Positions 27,997 to 37,341 of a DNA stretch of 64,000 nucleotides are shown here, piece after piece. The DNA comes from Fusobacterium varium (GTDB lineage: Bacteria > Fusobacteriota > Fusobacteriia > Fusobacteriales > Fusobacteriaceae): the NCBI GenBank assembly GCA_021531615.1, contig JADYUE010000005.1, positions 1 through 64,000 on the forward strand. The letters run 5' to 3'. The translations under genes and the position numbers were made by a program. Numbering within the stretch: the stretch's first letter is position 1; every line of letters starts with the position of its first letter. The notes under the pieces were generated by a model that saw only the letters and a program-made list of their open reading frames with translations, had not been told where the DNA came from and ran no database searches.

Positions 27997-28802
27997 TAAC
28001 TGACGATAAAATGATTTCTATAATAAAGGAGAATGATAAAAATTATCTACTTTCTCTCTTAGAGGAAAATGGAAAAATTAAAACTTTATCAGCCTTTGCT
28101 CCTATACTGGATAAGAGAGCATACTTTACTATCAATGAAAATGGAGAATTAAAAAGAAAAGATAATAACCTAGTTATTCCATTTTTTACATATTGTAATG
28201 ACAATGAATTATTAATAGAAAATATTTTTGAAAAAGCAGATTTAAAAGAGAGATGCAAAATAGGTAAAATAAATAGATTATCAAATGTCGATGAAAAGAA
28301 ATTGAAAGAAAATCTATTAAAGACTCTAACTAATGGCGGATTAGAGTTTGCTTTAAAATATGGGAAAGAACTATTTTTAAGAAATAGAGATGAATTTTTT
28401 AAAACTGTTCTACTATTTAGTTTAATGGGAGATTTAAAAAGTTTAAAACCTCTTGTTGTATTATCGTTTAAAAAACTTATGAACAATCAAGAGTATGACG
28501 AAAATCTATTCTACTTAGTTATATCTTTCTTAACTAAATATAGAGATAACTTTTATTTCTATGAAACTGCAGAAATTGAAGAAAACAGTTCTTTTAACTT
28601 AAAAGAATTTTTATTAGCTAACGAGAATATCTTAAATAGTAAAGAAGGACTTGGGGCTTTATCTTCATTACTAGCTCTTGAAGAATTAGAGCTTAATTCT
28701 CAAAACAGATTTATTCAAAAAATAAAAAATGAATTAACTACACTAAAAAAAGTGACATCTTTGAATAGTACAGAAAAATATCTACTATCTGTTTTTCTAT
28801 AG
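27993..28802 (+). CDS. Protein of unknown function
   Basis: 269 residues that I do not recognise. The start overlaps the lpxK stop (ATGA), and GGAGG lies before the ATG, so the gene is real and translationally coupled. There is no signal peptide or transmembrane helix. The first 90 residues look like small beta strands with charged loops; residues 100-269 are mainly helical, leucine-rich and repetitive in feel (LLFSLMGDLKSLKPLVVLSFKKL, LGALSSLLALEELEL), perhaps helical repeats. The PTS IIA gene begins 11 bases later. The fixed position between lpxK and a regulatory IIA could hint at an envelope or regulatory job, but this is inference only. Confidence 0.75.
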   Translation: MITDDKMISIIKENDKNYLLSLLEENGKIKTLSAFAPILDKRAYFTINENGELKRKDNNLVIPFFTYCNDNELLIENIFEKADLKERCKIGKINRLSNVDEKKLKENLLKTLTNGGLEFALKYGKELFLRNRDEFFKTVLLFSLMGDLKSLKPLVVLSFKKLMNNQEYDENLFYLVISFLTKYRDNFYFYETAEIEENSSFNLKEFLLANENILNSKEGLGALSSLLALEELELNSQNRFIQKIKNELTTLKKVTSLNSTEKYLLSVFL

Positions 28803-28813
28803 GGGGAAAAATT

Positions 28814-29266
28814 ATGCTTGAATATTTTAATAATAAACTTATCACTGTAATTGATGGAAAACATACTAAAGAAGAGATTTTAAAGATAATGGTTGATTTA
28901 ATTGGAGAAAATAGTGATGCTCTTTCTAATAAAGAGGATTTTTTAGAAAATATACTTAATCGTGAAAAAGTAGGTAGTACTGGTATAGGGCTTGGAATAG
29001 CTCTTCCACATGCTAGATGTGAAAATATAAAAAAAATTGTAGTTGCTGTAGCTCTTTTAAAAGAACCTATCAATTTTAATTCCCTTGATGGTGAAAGTGT
29101 AAAATTATTAGTGATGTTAGGAGCTCCTAAGAGTCAAGGAGCAGAGTATCTATCTCTTGTAGGAACTCTTATGAGAACTTTTAGAAATACAGAATCAAGA
29201 AATACTCTTCTAGAAGCCTCAAATCAACAAGAGCTAATTGAAGCTATTGCGGAGTTGAATAGATAA
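28814..29266 (+). CDS. PTS IIA domain protein, PtsN/fructose type
   Basis: 150-residue single IIA domain of the mannitol/fructose/Ntr family. The phosphorylated histidine is H66 in ALPHAR. No IIB or IIC domain is attached and no sugar permease gene is near, so a regulatory PtsN-like role is more likely than direct transport. Ribosome site GGGGGA precedes the ATG. nadD begins three bases after its stop. Confidence 0.85.
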   Translation: MLEYFNNKLITVIDGKHTKEEILKIMVDLIGENSDALSNKEDFLENILNREKVGSTGIGLGIALPHARCENIKKIVVAVALLKEPINFNSLDGESVKLLVMLGAPKSQGAEYLSLVGTLMRTFRNTESRNTLLEASNQQELIEAIAELNR

Positions 29267-29269
29267 AAA

Positions 29270-29836
29270 ATGAAAATTGGTATTTATGGGGGAAGTTTTA
29301 ATCCTATACACTTTGGGCATGTTAAAATTGCTACCTATGTACTAGAAAATTTAAAGTTAGATAAAATATTAATTATTCCTGTTGGAACTCCTTCTCATAG
29401 AGAAAATAATCTAGTGTCTGGAGAGTATAGGCTTAAAATGTGTCAGCTTGCTTTTGAAAAGTATAAAAATATTGAAATATCTGATATAGAAATTAAAAAT
29501 ACCTCTATTTCTTACACAATAGATACTTTAAAAAAAATTCAAAAACTTTATGGAGAAGAAAACGAATTTTTTGAAATTATAGGTGAAGATTCTGCTGATT
29601 ATTTTTCTCAATGGAAAGATTATAAAAAAATTCTTGAAAAAAGTAAGGTAGTAGTATTAAAAAGAAAAGGGTATAAAAGTTTACTACAAGATAAAAACCT
29701 AATCTATTTAAATAGTCCTCTTTTTAATGTTTCATCCACTTTAGTAAGAGGAAAATTAAAAAATGAAGAAGATACTAGTGAATTTCTTCCTAAAAAGGTT
29801 TTAGAATTCATCAAAGAAAATAAGCTTTATATGTGA
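29270..29836 (+). CDS. nadD: Nicotinate-nucleotide adenylyltransferase
   Basis: 188 residues with the nucleotidyltransferase motif YGGSFNPIHFGH (about 5-16), the GEDSADYFSQW segment and the C-terminal SSTLVRGKL (ISSTxxR) motif. It adenylates nicotinate mononucleotide in NAD synthesis. It starts three bases after the IIA gene with no close ribosome site, so it probably depends on translational coupling. Confidence 0.95.
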   Translation: MKIGIYGGSFNPIHFGHVKIATYVLENLKLDKILIIPVGTPSHRENNLVSGEYRLKMCQLAFEKYKNIEISDIEIKNTSISYTIDTLKKIQKLYGEENEFFEIIGEDSADYFSQWKDYKKILEKSKVVVLKRKGYKSLLQDKNLIYLNSPLFNVSSTLVRGKLKNEEDTSEFLPKKVLEFIKENKLYM

Positions 29837-29849
29837 TTTTGGAGGGAAA

Positions 29850-30398
29850 ATGAAACTATTAGTAATTTCAGATATACATGGCTCTCCTGTATATTTAAAA
29901 AAAGTTTTAGATATTTTTGAAAGAGAAAATTACGATAAACTTATTCTTTTAGGAGATGAGCTTTATCATGGACCTAGAAACCCTATTCCTGAGGGTTATA
30001 ATCCTAAAGAGGTTATTGAATTATTAAATAATTATAAAAATAAAATTATAGCTGTAAGGGGAAATTGTGATAGCGAAGTTGATCAGATGATGCTTAACTT
30101 TCCTATTATGAGTGACTATCATCTTCTATTTTGGAATAATAAAAAAATTTTTATTACTCATGGACATATTTATAATAAAGATAATCCTCTACCTCTTGAA
30201 GATGGTGATATTCTACTTTATGGACATTTTCATATACCAATGATATTTGAAAATGATGGAAAGCTATTTTTAAATCCTGGTTCAATCACTCTACCTAAAG
30301 AAAATTCTCCTCACTCTTATGGTTCTTTTGAAGATGGATATTTTATTATTAAAAATATTGAAGGAAATATAATTTTACAAAAAAATTTAATAGATTAA
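29850..30398 (+). CDS. yfcE: Metallophosphodiesterase of the YfcE type
   Basis: 182 residues with the calcineurin-like metal motifs in order: DIHG (8-11), GDELYHGPRN (about 36-45), GNCD (about 73), THGH (about 103) and the late GHFHIP. YfcE enzymes hydrolyse phosphodiesters in the cytosol; the natural substrate is unsettled. GGAGGG precedes the ATG. It is the last gene of the smc-lpxK-unknown-IIA-nadD-yfcE run and is followed by a terminator. Confidence 0.88.
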   Translation: MKLLVISDIHGSPVYLKKVLDIFERENYDKLILLGDELYHGPRNPIPEGYNPKEVIELLNNYKNKIIAVRGNCDSEVDQMMLNFPIMSDYHLLFWNNKKIFITHGHIYNKDNPLPLEDGDILLYGHFHIPMIFENDGKLFLNPGSITLPKENSPHSYGSFEDGYFIIKNIEGNIILQKNLID

Positions 30399-30402
30399 AG
30401 TT

Positions 30403-30439
30403 AACTGGATAAGTTGAAAATGACTTATCCAGTTTTTTT
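30403..30439 (+). terminator. Terminator after yfcE
   Basis: AACTGGATAAGT and ACTTATCCAGTT form a perfect 12-base stem followed by a T run. Confidence 0.95.
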
Positions 30440-30517
30440 ATTATCTTGTTTAATATTTCTTTATATGGAATTTTATTTTGTAAACTCTCATAAAACTTAA
30501 ACTCTTATATTTTTTAT

Positions 30518-30529
30518 AAGTGTACACTT
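30518..30529. promoter_or_regulatory. Upstream palindromic operator candidate of the ccpN-ppdK-fbp operon
   Basis: AAGTGTACACTT is a perfect 12-base palindrome ten bases upstream of the -35 box. A second copy differing at two positions lies at 30604. The pair brackets the promoter, as expected for the CcpN-like regulator encoded just downstream. Confidence 0.6.
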
Positions 30530-30539
30530 TAAAAAAGAG

Positions 30540-30568
30540 TTGCTTTTCTTAAAAAACTGTGGTAAATA
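30540..30568 (+). promoter_or_regulatory. Promoter of the ccpN-ppdK-fbp operon
   Basis: TTGCTT (30540-30545), 17 bases, TAAATA (30563-30568). A better -10 match, TATAAT, lies at 30567-30572 but with 21-base spacing. Operator candidates flank it on both sides. Confidence 0.5.
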
Positions 30569-30603
30569 TAATATTAAGAAGTAAAGAATAATTCAAATAT
30601 TTT

Positions 30604-30615
30604 AAGTGCACACTA
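30604..30615. promoter_or_regulatory. Downstream operator candidate of the ccpN-ppdK-fbp operon
   Basis: AAGTGCACACTA matches the upstream palindrome AAGTGTACACTT at 10 of 12 positions. It lies in the leader just before the ribosome binding site, 86 bases from the first copy. Confidence 0.55.
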
Positions 30616-30635
30616 TACTTGAAGGGGGATTTACA

Positions 30636-31238
30636 TTGACACTAACTGATAGACAAAAAGAAATTATTGATATTGTTAAAAAATACCAGCCTATCACAGG
30701 TAAAGAGATTGGAGAACGTTTATTTTTAACTAGATCAGCCCTCAGAACAGATTTTTCAATTTTAACAGGAATGAAAATATTAGAATCTAAACCTAAAATT
30801 GGATATACTTATATAGGGAAAAATGAAACTGAAAAGGTAAAAGATATTATGGGTCCTCCTATAACAGTAGACACTAATCTTTCTGTTTATGAAACTATCA
30901 TCAATATATTTTCAAAAGATGTAGGTACTATTTTTATAACTGACAATGATCAATTAGTAGGAGTTGTTTCTAGAAAAGATCTATTAAAAATAGCTATTGG
31001 AAAAACAGATATAGACAAAATTCCTATTAATGTGATTATGACTAGAATGCCTAATATCATATATGTTGAAGAAAATGACAGTGTTTTGGATAGTGTTAAA
31101 AAACTTATCACTCACCAAATTGATTCTTTACCAGTTGTAAGAGTTGAAGAAAAAAAGGGAACTAAAATTTTAAAAATTGTAGGACGTTTAACAAAGACAA
31201 ATATTACAAAGTTATTTATGGAATTTTTATCGAAGTAA
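30636..31238 (+). CDS. CcpN-like transcriptional regulator (HTH plus CBS pair)
   Basis: 200 residues from the TTG at 30636, chosen because GAAGGGGG lies seven bases upstream; the frame is open to a GTG at 30606, which would lie in the second operator. The N-terminal winged HTH (about 1-58: LTDRQKEIIDIVKKYQPITGKEIGERL, LTRSALRTDFSIL) is followed by two CBS motifs (about 70-120 and 130-195), which usually bind adenine nucleotides. In Bacillus, CcpN represses gluconeogenic genes. Here it directly precedes ppdK and fbp, strongly suggesting local control of gluconeogenesis and autoregulation. Confidence 0.88.
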   Translation: MTLTDRQKEIIDIVKKYQPITGKEIGERLFLTRSALRTDFSILTGMKILESKPKIGYTYIGKNETEKVKDIMGPPITVDTNLSVYETIINIFSKDVGTIFITDNDQLVGVVSRKDLLKIAIGKTDIDKIPINVIMTRMPNIIYVEENDSVLDSVKKLITHQIDSLPVVRVEEKKGTKILKIVGRLTKTNITKLFMEFLSK

Positions 31239-31254
31239 ACCAAGGAGGCTAACT

Positions 31255-33843
31255 ATGAAAAGAGTTTATGGTTTTAATGAAGGTGGAAAGGAATTAATAG
31301 ACATATTAGGTGGAAAAGGTGGAAACTTAGCTGAAATGAAAAGAATAGGACTACCTATACCTGAAGGAATAATTATTTCAACTACAGCATGTAAAGAGTT
31401 TTTTAGAGATGGCAAGAAAATAACTCCAGAACTTGAAAAAGAAATTCTTGAAAAACTTGAATATTTACAAGAGGTAACAGGTAAAAAATTTGAAGGAGAT
31501 AATCCTCTTCTTGTATCTGTAAGATCAGGAGCTCCTATATCTATGCCTGGAATGATGGACACTATATTAAACCTTGGACTTAATGATATCACTGCTGAAA
31601 AAATGTCAAAAATATTTAATGATGAGATATTTGTACATGAACTTTATGCTAGATTTATCCAAATGTTCTCTGAAATAGTTATGGGAATTGAAAAAGAACT
31701 TTTCTTCTCTTTAAAAGAAAAATTATTTGCTGAAAGAAAAGATGAGCCAAAAATTGAGACTTACAAATTAGTTATAAAAAAATCTAAAGAACTTTACAAA
31801 GAAAAAACTGGATTAGATTTCCCAGAATCTGCAAAAGAACAATTATTTATGGCAGTAAATGCTATCTTTAACTCTTGGGAAAATGACAGAGCTATTCTTT
31901 ATAGAAAGATAAATGGAATTGATGACTCAATGGGAACTGCAGTAGTTATTCAAGAGATGGTATTTGGTAACCGTAATGATAAATCAGGTACTGGTGTTGC
32001 TTTCTCTAGAAACCCTTCTAATGGAGAAAATGAACTATTTGGAGAGTATCTATTAAAGGCTCAAGGTGAAGATATTGTTGCTGGTATCAGAACTCCTGAA
32101 CCAATAGCTAGACTTCACGAACAACTTCCTGAAATCTATGATGAATTTGCTAGACTTGCTAAAGTTCTTGAAAATCACAATAAAGATATGCAAGATATTG
32201 AGTTTACAATTGAAGATGGAAAACTATATCTTCTTCAAACTAGAAACGGTAAGAGAAGTCCATATGCTGCTGTAAAAATAGCTGTTGATATGGTGCATGA
32301 AGGAATCTTATCTAAAGAAGAAGCTATTATGAAAGTTGATCCTAATGTTCTTCCTCAACTTCTTCATGGAAACTTTGACCCTGAAGCTGTTAAAAAAGCT
32401 ACTTTACTTGGTAAAGGACTTCCAGGTTCAGCAGGAGTTGCAATTGGTAGAGTTATGTTTGCATCTGAAAGAGTTGAAACTAGAGCTCTTGCTATTCTAG
32501 TTAGAGAGGAAACTTCTCCAGAAGATATCAAAGGAATTAGCCAAGCTCAAGGTATTGTTACTGTTAAAGGTGGAGCTACATCTCATGGAGCTGTTGTTGC
32601 TAGAGGAATGGGTAAATGTTGTGTTACTGGTTGTGGAGAGATACAAATTAACGATATTAAGAGAGAGATGTATATCAATGGACATACAATAAAAGAGGGA
32701 GATTTTATCTCTATTAGTGGATACACAGGAGAAATTTTCCTTGGTAAAGTTAAACTTACTGAACCTAAATTTGATGATAATCTAAAAGAGTTTGTATCTT
32801 GGTGTAAAGAAATTAAAAGACTTGGAGTTAGAATGAATGCTGATACTCCTGCTGATGCTTTCTTAGGAAAAGGATTTGGAGCTGAAGGAATAGGACTTTG
32901 TAGAACTGAACATATGTTCTTCCAAAAGGAAAAAATCTGGACTATTAGAAGTATGATTATGAGTACTAACCCAGTTGAAAGAGAAGAAGCTCTTAAAAAG
33001 ATGTTAGATCTTCAAAGAGAAGATTTCTACAATATCTTTAAAGTTGTTGATGGACAAGTTGTAATTATCAGATTACTTGACCCACCTCTACATGAATTTT
33101 TACCTAAAGAGGAAAAAGACAAAGAAAAAATGGCAAGTATATTAAATCTTCCATTAATCGAAATAGAAAGAAGAATTAGAAATCTTAAAGATGAAAACCC
33201 TATGCTTGGACACAGAGGATGTAGACTTGCTGTAACTTATCCTGAAATTTATAATACTCAAGCTAGAGGAGTTATTGAAGCTGCACTTCAATGTAAAAAA
33301 GAGGGAATCAATGTTAAACCTGAAATTATGATACCTCTTATCATAGGTGTTGGAGAGCTTAAATTTATAAAACAAAATATTACTGCTGAAATTAACAAGG
33401 TATTTGAAGAGCAAGGAATGAGTATAGAGTATAAGATTGGTACTATGATGGAAACTCCAAGAGCATGTCTATTAGCTGATGATATTGCTAAAGAAGCTGA
33501 ATTCTTCTCATTTGGTACTAATGACTTAACTCAAACTACTATGGGACTTTCTAGAGATGACTCAGTTAAATTTATAGATGATTACCATACTCATGGTATC
33601 TTCAAACTTGAACCTTTTGCTTCTATTGATGTAAGAGGAGTTGGAAAACTTGTTAAATTAGGTGCTACTTTAGGAAGAGAAGCTAATCCTAATCTTGAAA
33701 TAGGTATCTGTGGAGAACATGGTGGAGATCCGAAGAGTATAGATTTCTTTGAAAAAACTGGTCTTGACTATGTAAGTTGCTCACCATTTAGAGTACTTGT
33801 TGCTATTGTAGCAGCTGCACAAAGTCATATAAGAAACAAATAA
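31255..33843 (+). CDS. ppdK: Pyruvate, phosphate dikinase
   Basis: 862 residues, typical length. It interconverts pyruvate, ATP and phosphate with PEP, AMP and pyrophosphate. The N-terminal ATP-grasp part starts FNEGGKELIDILGGKGGNLAEM and includes SVRSGAPISMPGMMDTILNLG. The swivelling domain has the phosphohistidine loop GGATSHGAVVARG (His near 444). The C-terminal PEP-binding barrel has GIGLCRTEHMF and the late CGEHGGDP. GGAGG precedes the ATG. It sits between the CcpN-like regulator and fbp, so it is probably used to make PEP for gluconeogenesis as well as in PPi-linked glycolysis. Confidence 0.97.
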   Translation: MKRVYGFNEGGKELIDILGGKGGNLAEMKRIGLPIPEGIIISTTACKEFFRDGKKITPELEKEILEKLEYLQEVTGKKFEGDNPLLVSVRSGAPISMPGMMDTILNLGLNDITAEKMSKIFNDEIFVHELYARFIQMFSEIVMGIEKELFFSLKEKLFAERKDEPKIETYKLVIKKSKELYKEKTGLDFPESAKEQLFMAVNAIFNSWENDRAILYRKINGIDDSMGTAVVIQEMVFGNRNDKSGTGVAFSRNPSNGENELFGEYLLKAQGEDIVAGIRTPEPIARLHEQLPEIYDEFARLAKVLENHNKDMQDIEFTIEDGKLYLLQTRNGKRSPYAAVKIAVDMVHEGILSKEEAIMKVDPNVLPQLLHGNFDPEAVKKATLLGKGLPGSAGVAIGRVMFASERVETRALAILVREETSPEDIKGISQAQGIVTVKGGATSHGAVVARGMGKCCVTGCGEIQINDIKREMYINGHTIKEGDFISISGYTGEIFLGKVKLTEPKFDDNLKEFVSWCKEIKRLGVRMNADTPADAFLGKGFGAEGIGLCRTEHMFFQKEKIWTIRSMIMSTNPVEREEALKKMLDLQREDFYNIFKVVDGQVVIIRLLDPPLHEFLPKEEKDKEKMASILNLPLIEIERRIRNLKDENPMLGHRGCRLAVTYPEIYNTQARGVIEAALQCKKEGINVKPEIMIPLIIGVGELKFIKQNITAEINKVFEEQGMSIEYKIGTMMETPRACLLADDIAKEAEFFSFGTNDLTQTTMGLSRDDSVKFIDDYHTHGIFKLEPFASIDVRGVGKLVKLGATLGREANPNLEIGICGEHGGDPKSIDFFEKTGLDYVSCSPFRVLVAIVAAAQSHIRNK

Positions 33844-33875
33844 AATAAAAAATAATTTATCATGGGGAGAATTAA

Positions 33876-35849
33876 ATGAGCGAATTAGAAAAAGTTATTG
33901 CAGAACAAGAAATTAAATATCTTACTTTACTTTCTGGAAAATTTAAAAATATTGGTGAAACTGCTACTGAAATTATCAACTTACAAGCCATATTAAATTT
34001 ACCAAAGGGTACAGAACACTTTCTTAGTGATATCCATGGAGAATATGAAGCTTTTAACCATGTTCTAAAAAATGGATCTGGTGCTGTTCGTCAAAAAATA
34101 GATGAAGTTTTTGGTGATGAACTTAATATTTTTGAGAAAAAAGAGTTAGCAACTGTTATATATTATCCAAAAGAAAAGATAGAGTGGTTAGCTAAAGATC
34201 TTAAAAATATGGATAAATGGTATAAAACTATTATCTATCGTCTAATTGAAATTTGTAGTGTTGTATCTTCTAAATATACAAGTTCAAAAGTTAGAAAAGC
34301 TATGCCTAAAGATTTCTCATATATTATTCAAGAAATTATATATGAAAGAAAGGAACTTTTAAATAAAAAAGAGTATATAGCTAATATCATTGATACAATT
34401 ATCTCTATTGGAAGAGCTAAAGAGTTTGTTATGGCAATTTCAAATCTAATTCAAAGACTTATAATTGATAGATTACATATAGTGGGGGATATTTATGACA
34501 GGGGACCTAGTCCCCACCTCATTATGGATACTCTTATGAATTATCATGATGTTGACATTCAATGGGGAAACCACGATATTCTATGGATGGGAGCAGGACT
34601 TGGAAGTAAAGGTTGTATAGCTAATGTTATTAGAATATGTGCTAGATATGGTAATAACGATATTTTAGAAGATGCCTATGGAATCAATCTTCTTCCTCTA
34701 GCTACTTTTGCTATGGAAAATTATGGTAATGATCCTTGTGAATATTTCCAAAGTAGAGATGGAAAAAGTACTCCATTAAAAGCACAAATTCATAAGGCTA
34801 TCACTGTTATTCAAATGAAAATTGAAGGTAATATTATTGAAAGAAACCCTGATTTTAATATGGAACATAGAAATATGTTTAGAAAAATTGATTTTGACAG
34901 AGGAGTTATAACATTAAATGGTAAAGAATATGAGTTAAGAGATAAGAACTTCCCAACTGTTGATAAAAATAACCCTTTAAAGCTTACTCGTGAAGAGAGT
35001 GAGATCATGGAAAATCTAAGACTTTCATTTTTAAGAAGTGAAAAGCTACAAAGACATATTAGATTTTTATTTGCTAAGGGAAGCTTGTATCTAAAATGTA
35101 ACTCTAATCTTCTATATCATGGTTGTATTCCTCTTACTGCTGATGGACAATTAAAAGATATCTATATAAGAGGAGAGTATTTAAAAGGAAAGGCTGCTCT
35201 TGATAGAGCTGAAAAACTTTGCAGAGAAGCTTACTTTAATAGAGCTAATAGTGCTGATAGCCCTGAAGATAAGGTTAAAGCTGATTTTGTTTGGTATATG
35301 TGGTGTGGTAAAGACTCTCCTCTATTTGGAAAAGATGATATGAAAACTTTTGAACGTTATTTTATAGAAAACAAAGAAACTCATGTGGAAAATAAAAATC
35401 CTTACTATAAATTCTGTAATCAAGAGGAAACTTGTGATATGATTCTTAAAGAGTTTAAATTAAATCCTAAAATTTCTCATATTATTAATGGACATGTTCC
35501 TGTTAAAGAGAAAAAGGGAGAATCTCCTATTAAAGCAAATGGTAAGCTTTATATTATTGATGGTGGTTTCTCTAAAGCTTATCAGCCTCAAACTGGTTTA
35601 GCTGGATATACTCTAATTTTTAACTCTTATGGTATGAAATTAGTTTCTCATGCTCCTTTTGAGTCTGCTGAAAAATCTATAAAAGAGGGTAAGGATATTA
35701 TCTCATCTAGTCGTATAGTTGATGTTAGCCAAAATAGAATAAGAGTTAAAGACACAGATATTGGAAAAGAGTTACAAAACCAAGTTAATGATCTAAAGAA
35801 ACTACTGAATGCTTATAGAAAAGGTTTAATAAAGAATAGTGAAAACTAA
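33876..35849 (+). CDS. fbp: Fructose-1,6-bisphosphatase, class III
   Basis: 657 residues, the length of the Firmicutes-type class III enzyme (B. subtilis YydE/Fbp). Metallophosphatase motifs include LSDIHGEYEAF (about 47-57), the central VGDIYDRGPSPH (about 203), WGNHDILWMGAG (about 229) and the late INGHVPVKEKKGESP. It removes the 1-phosphate of fructose 1,6-bisphosphate in gluconeogenesis. GGGGAG precedes the ATG, 32 bases after ppdK. Together with ppdK this makes the operon a gluconeogenic one. Confidence 0.97.
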   Translation: MSELEKVIAEQEIKYLTLLSGKFKNIGETATEIINLQAILNLPKGTEHFLSDIHGEYEAFNHVLKNGSGAVRQKIDEVFGDELNIFEKKELATVIYYPKEKIEWLAKDLKNMDKWYKTIIYRLIEICSVVSSKYTSSKVRKAMPKDFSYIIQEIIYERKELLNKKEYIANIIDTIISIGRAKEFVMAISNLIQRLIIDRLHIVGDIYDRGPSPHLIMDTLMNYHDVDIQWGNHDILWMGAGLGSKGCIANVIRICARYGNNDILEDAYGINLLPLATFAMENYGNDPCEYFQSRDGKSTPLKAQIHKAITVIQMKIEGNIIERNPDFNMEHRNMFRKIDFDRGVITLNGKEYELRDKNFPTVDKNNPLKLTREESEIMENLRLSFLRSEKLQRHIRFLFAKGSLYLKCNSNLLYHGCIPLTADGQLKDIYIRGEYLKGKAALDRAEKLCREAYFNRANSADSPEDKVKADFVWYMWCGKDSPLFGKDDMKTFERYFIENKETHVENKNPYYKFCNQEETCDMILKEFKLNPKISHIINGHVPVKEKKGESPIKANGKLYIIDGGFSKAYQPQTGLAGYTLIFNSYGMKLVSHAPFESAEKSIKEGKDIISSSRIVDVSQNRIRVKDTDIGKELQNQVNDLKKLLNAYRKGLIKNSEN

Positions 35850-35852
35850 TTA

Positions 35853-35877
35853 TTAAAAAAAATTAATATTTTTTTAA
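35853..35877 (+). terminator. Weak A/T-only hairpin after fbp
   Basis: TTAAAAAAA pairs with TTTTTTTAA three bases after the fbp stop. The stem has no G-C pairs, so it would be a weak terminator at best; it is the only candidate between fbp and the porin gene. Confidence 0.3.
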
Positions 35878-35938
35878 TCCTAAATTAAAATACAAATGTT
35901 ATATTACATATGTTATATATAAAAATTTAGGAGGAAAA

Positions 35939-37315
35939 ATGAAAAAGAAACTTGGAATTTTAGCAATTGCAGCACTTTTAAGTACTGGTGCTTATGCTAC
36001 ATCAATAGATCATATTCAAACATATACACCTGAGTATTTAGGAAACCAATCACAAAATGGTTTAATAAATAAATCATCTGTTTACTATAACCCAGCTGGA
36101 CTTGTTCACTTAGATAACGGAACTTACTTCCATATTGGAGCTCAACTAGCTGTTGGACATGAAAAAATGGATTACAATGGAAAAGAGTATAAAGCAGATT
36201 TATTACAATATATCCCAACTTTAGCTCTATATAGTGTAAGAGATGAAAGAACTATATTCTGGACATTTGGAGGACTTGGTGGAGGTGGAGACCTTGAATA
36301 TAAAGATGGTGTTGCTGGAACTGCAGTGGTACCTGATTTATTAAATAATTTAATAGGTGGAGGTGCTAAATTATTTCAAGATAATGGTTCATCTGCTGAA
36401 GGAAAAAGTCTTTATGGACAAACTACTTTAGGAAGAGCATGGAAAGTTAATGATAAACTATCTATGTCTATTGCTGGTAGAGCAGTATTAGGAATGAAAA
36501 AATTAAAAGGAAATATTGATATTAAATCTAATGACCCTACAAAAGCTAAAGATATTCATGCTGATATAGATTCAGATAGAACAGCTTGGGGATTAGGAGC
36601 TCAAATTGGATTTAACTATAAAGCAACTGATAGATTAAATTTAGCTATGAGATATGATTCTAGAGTTAAATTAAATTTTAAAGCTAGTGGCGATGAAACT
36701 CCTGCTAACCTAATTATAAATCATCCAGAATTTGGATTTATAAATATAGCTAATGTTGAATTTAGCCATTTTTATCCTGAATTTAAACCTGGAACAAAAA
36801 CTAGAAGAGATTTACCAGCTATATTAGCACTAGGAGCTTCATATAAGGTAACAGATAGATGGACAACTGCTATCTCTGGAAACTACTATTTTAATAAAGA
36901 TGCTAAGATGGATAGAGTTGCTGGATCTATAACTATACCAAATCCTAAAACTGGAAAAGATATCATATTAAAAGGGCTAGAAGCTGAATATGATAATGGT
37001 TGGGAAATAGCTCTTGGAAATGAGTATAAACTTAATGAAAAATGGACTCTACTTGGAAGTGTAAACTATGCTCATACTGGTGCTAAAGTAAGTTCATATG
37101 ATGATATAGAGTTTGCACTAAACTCAGTTACAGTTGGAGCAGGGCTTAAATACGCACCTACTGATTGTGATGAATGGGTATTTACAGTATGCCACTTCTT
37201 CTATGATCAAGAAACTGGACACTATGATAAAAAATATGCAGACTATGGAATTGCTAACCCAGAATATGATAAAAGCATTACTGCATTTGGTTTAGCTTAT
37301 ACAAAGAAATTCTAA
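35939..37315 (+). CDS. FadL/OmpP1 family outer-membrane protein
   Basis: 458 residues. A clear signal peptide (MKKKLGILAIAALLSTGAYA, cleavage about residue 20) is followed by the FadL hallmark in which an N-terminal plug runs into a NPAG motif (YYNPAGLVHL, about 50), then a barrel of alternating strands ending in aromatic F (AFGLAYTKKF), the usual outer-membrane targeting end. FadL channels admit hydrophobic compounds such as long-chain fatty acids or aromatics. GGAGG precedes the ATG. A TetR regulator follows 26 bases later and probably controls it. Confidence 0.9.
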   Translation: MKKKLGILAIAALLSTGAYATSIDHIQTYTPEYLGNQSQNGLINKSSVYYNPAGLVHLDNGTYFHIGAQLAVGHEKMDYNGKEYKADLLQYIPTLALYSVRDERTIFWTFGGLGGGGDLEYKDGVAGTAVVPDLLNNLIGGGAKLFQDNGSSAEGKSLYGQTTLGRAWKVNDKLSMSIAGRAVLGMKKLKGNIDIKSNDPTKAKDIHADIDSDRTAWGLGAQIGFNYKATDRLNLAMRYDSRVKLNFKASGDETPANLIINHPEFGFINIANVEFSHFYPEFKPGTKTRRDLPAILALGASYKVTDRWTTAISGNYYFNKDAKMDRVAGSITIPNPKTGKDIILKGLEAEYDNGWEIALGNEYKLNEKWTLLGSVNYAHTGAKVSSYDDIEFALNSVTVGAGLKYAPTDCDEWVFTVCHFFYDQETGHYDKKYADYGIANPEYDKSITAFGLAYTKKF

Positions 37316-37341
37316 TTTTAACTATATAGAGGAGGAGAAGA

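Noticed and set aside
28043-28486. 147-codon minus-strand frame
   Set aside because: Antisense to the unknown gene at 27993, which has coupling to lpxK and a ribosome site; the antisense frame has neither.
30606-30635. Upstream GTG start for the CcpN-like regulator
   Set aside because: The GTG lies inside the operator-like repeat and before the strong AAGGGGG ribosome site; the TTG at 30636 is properly spaced.
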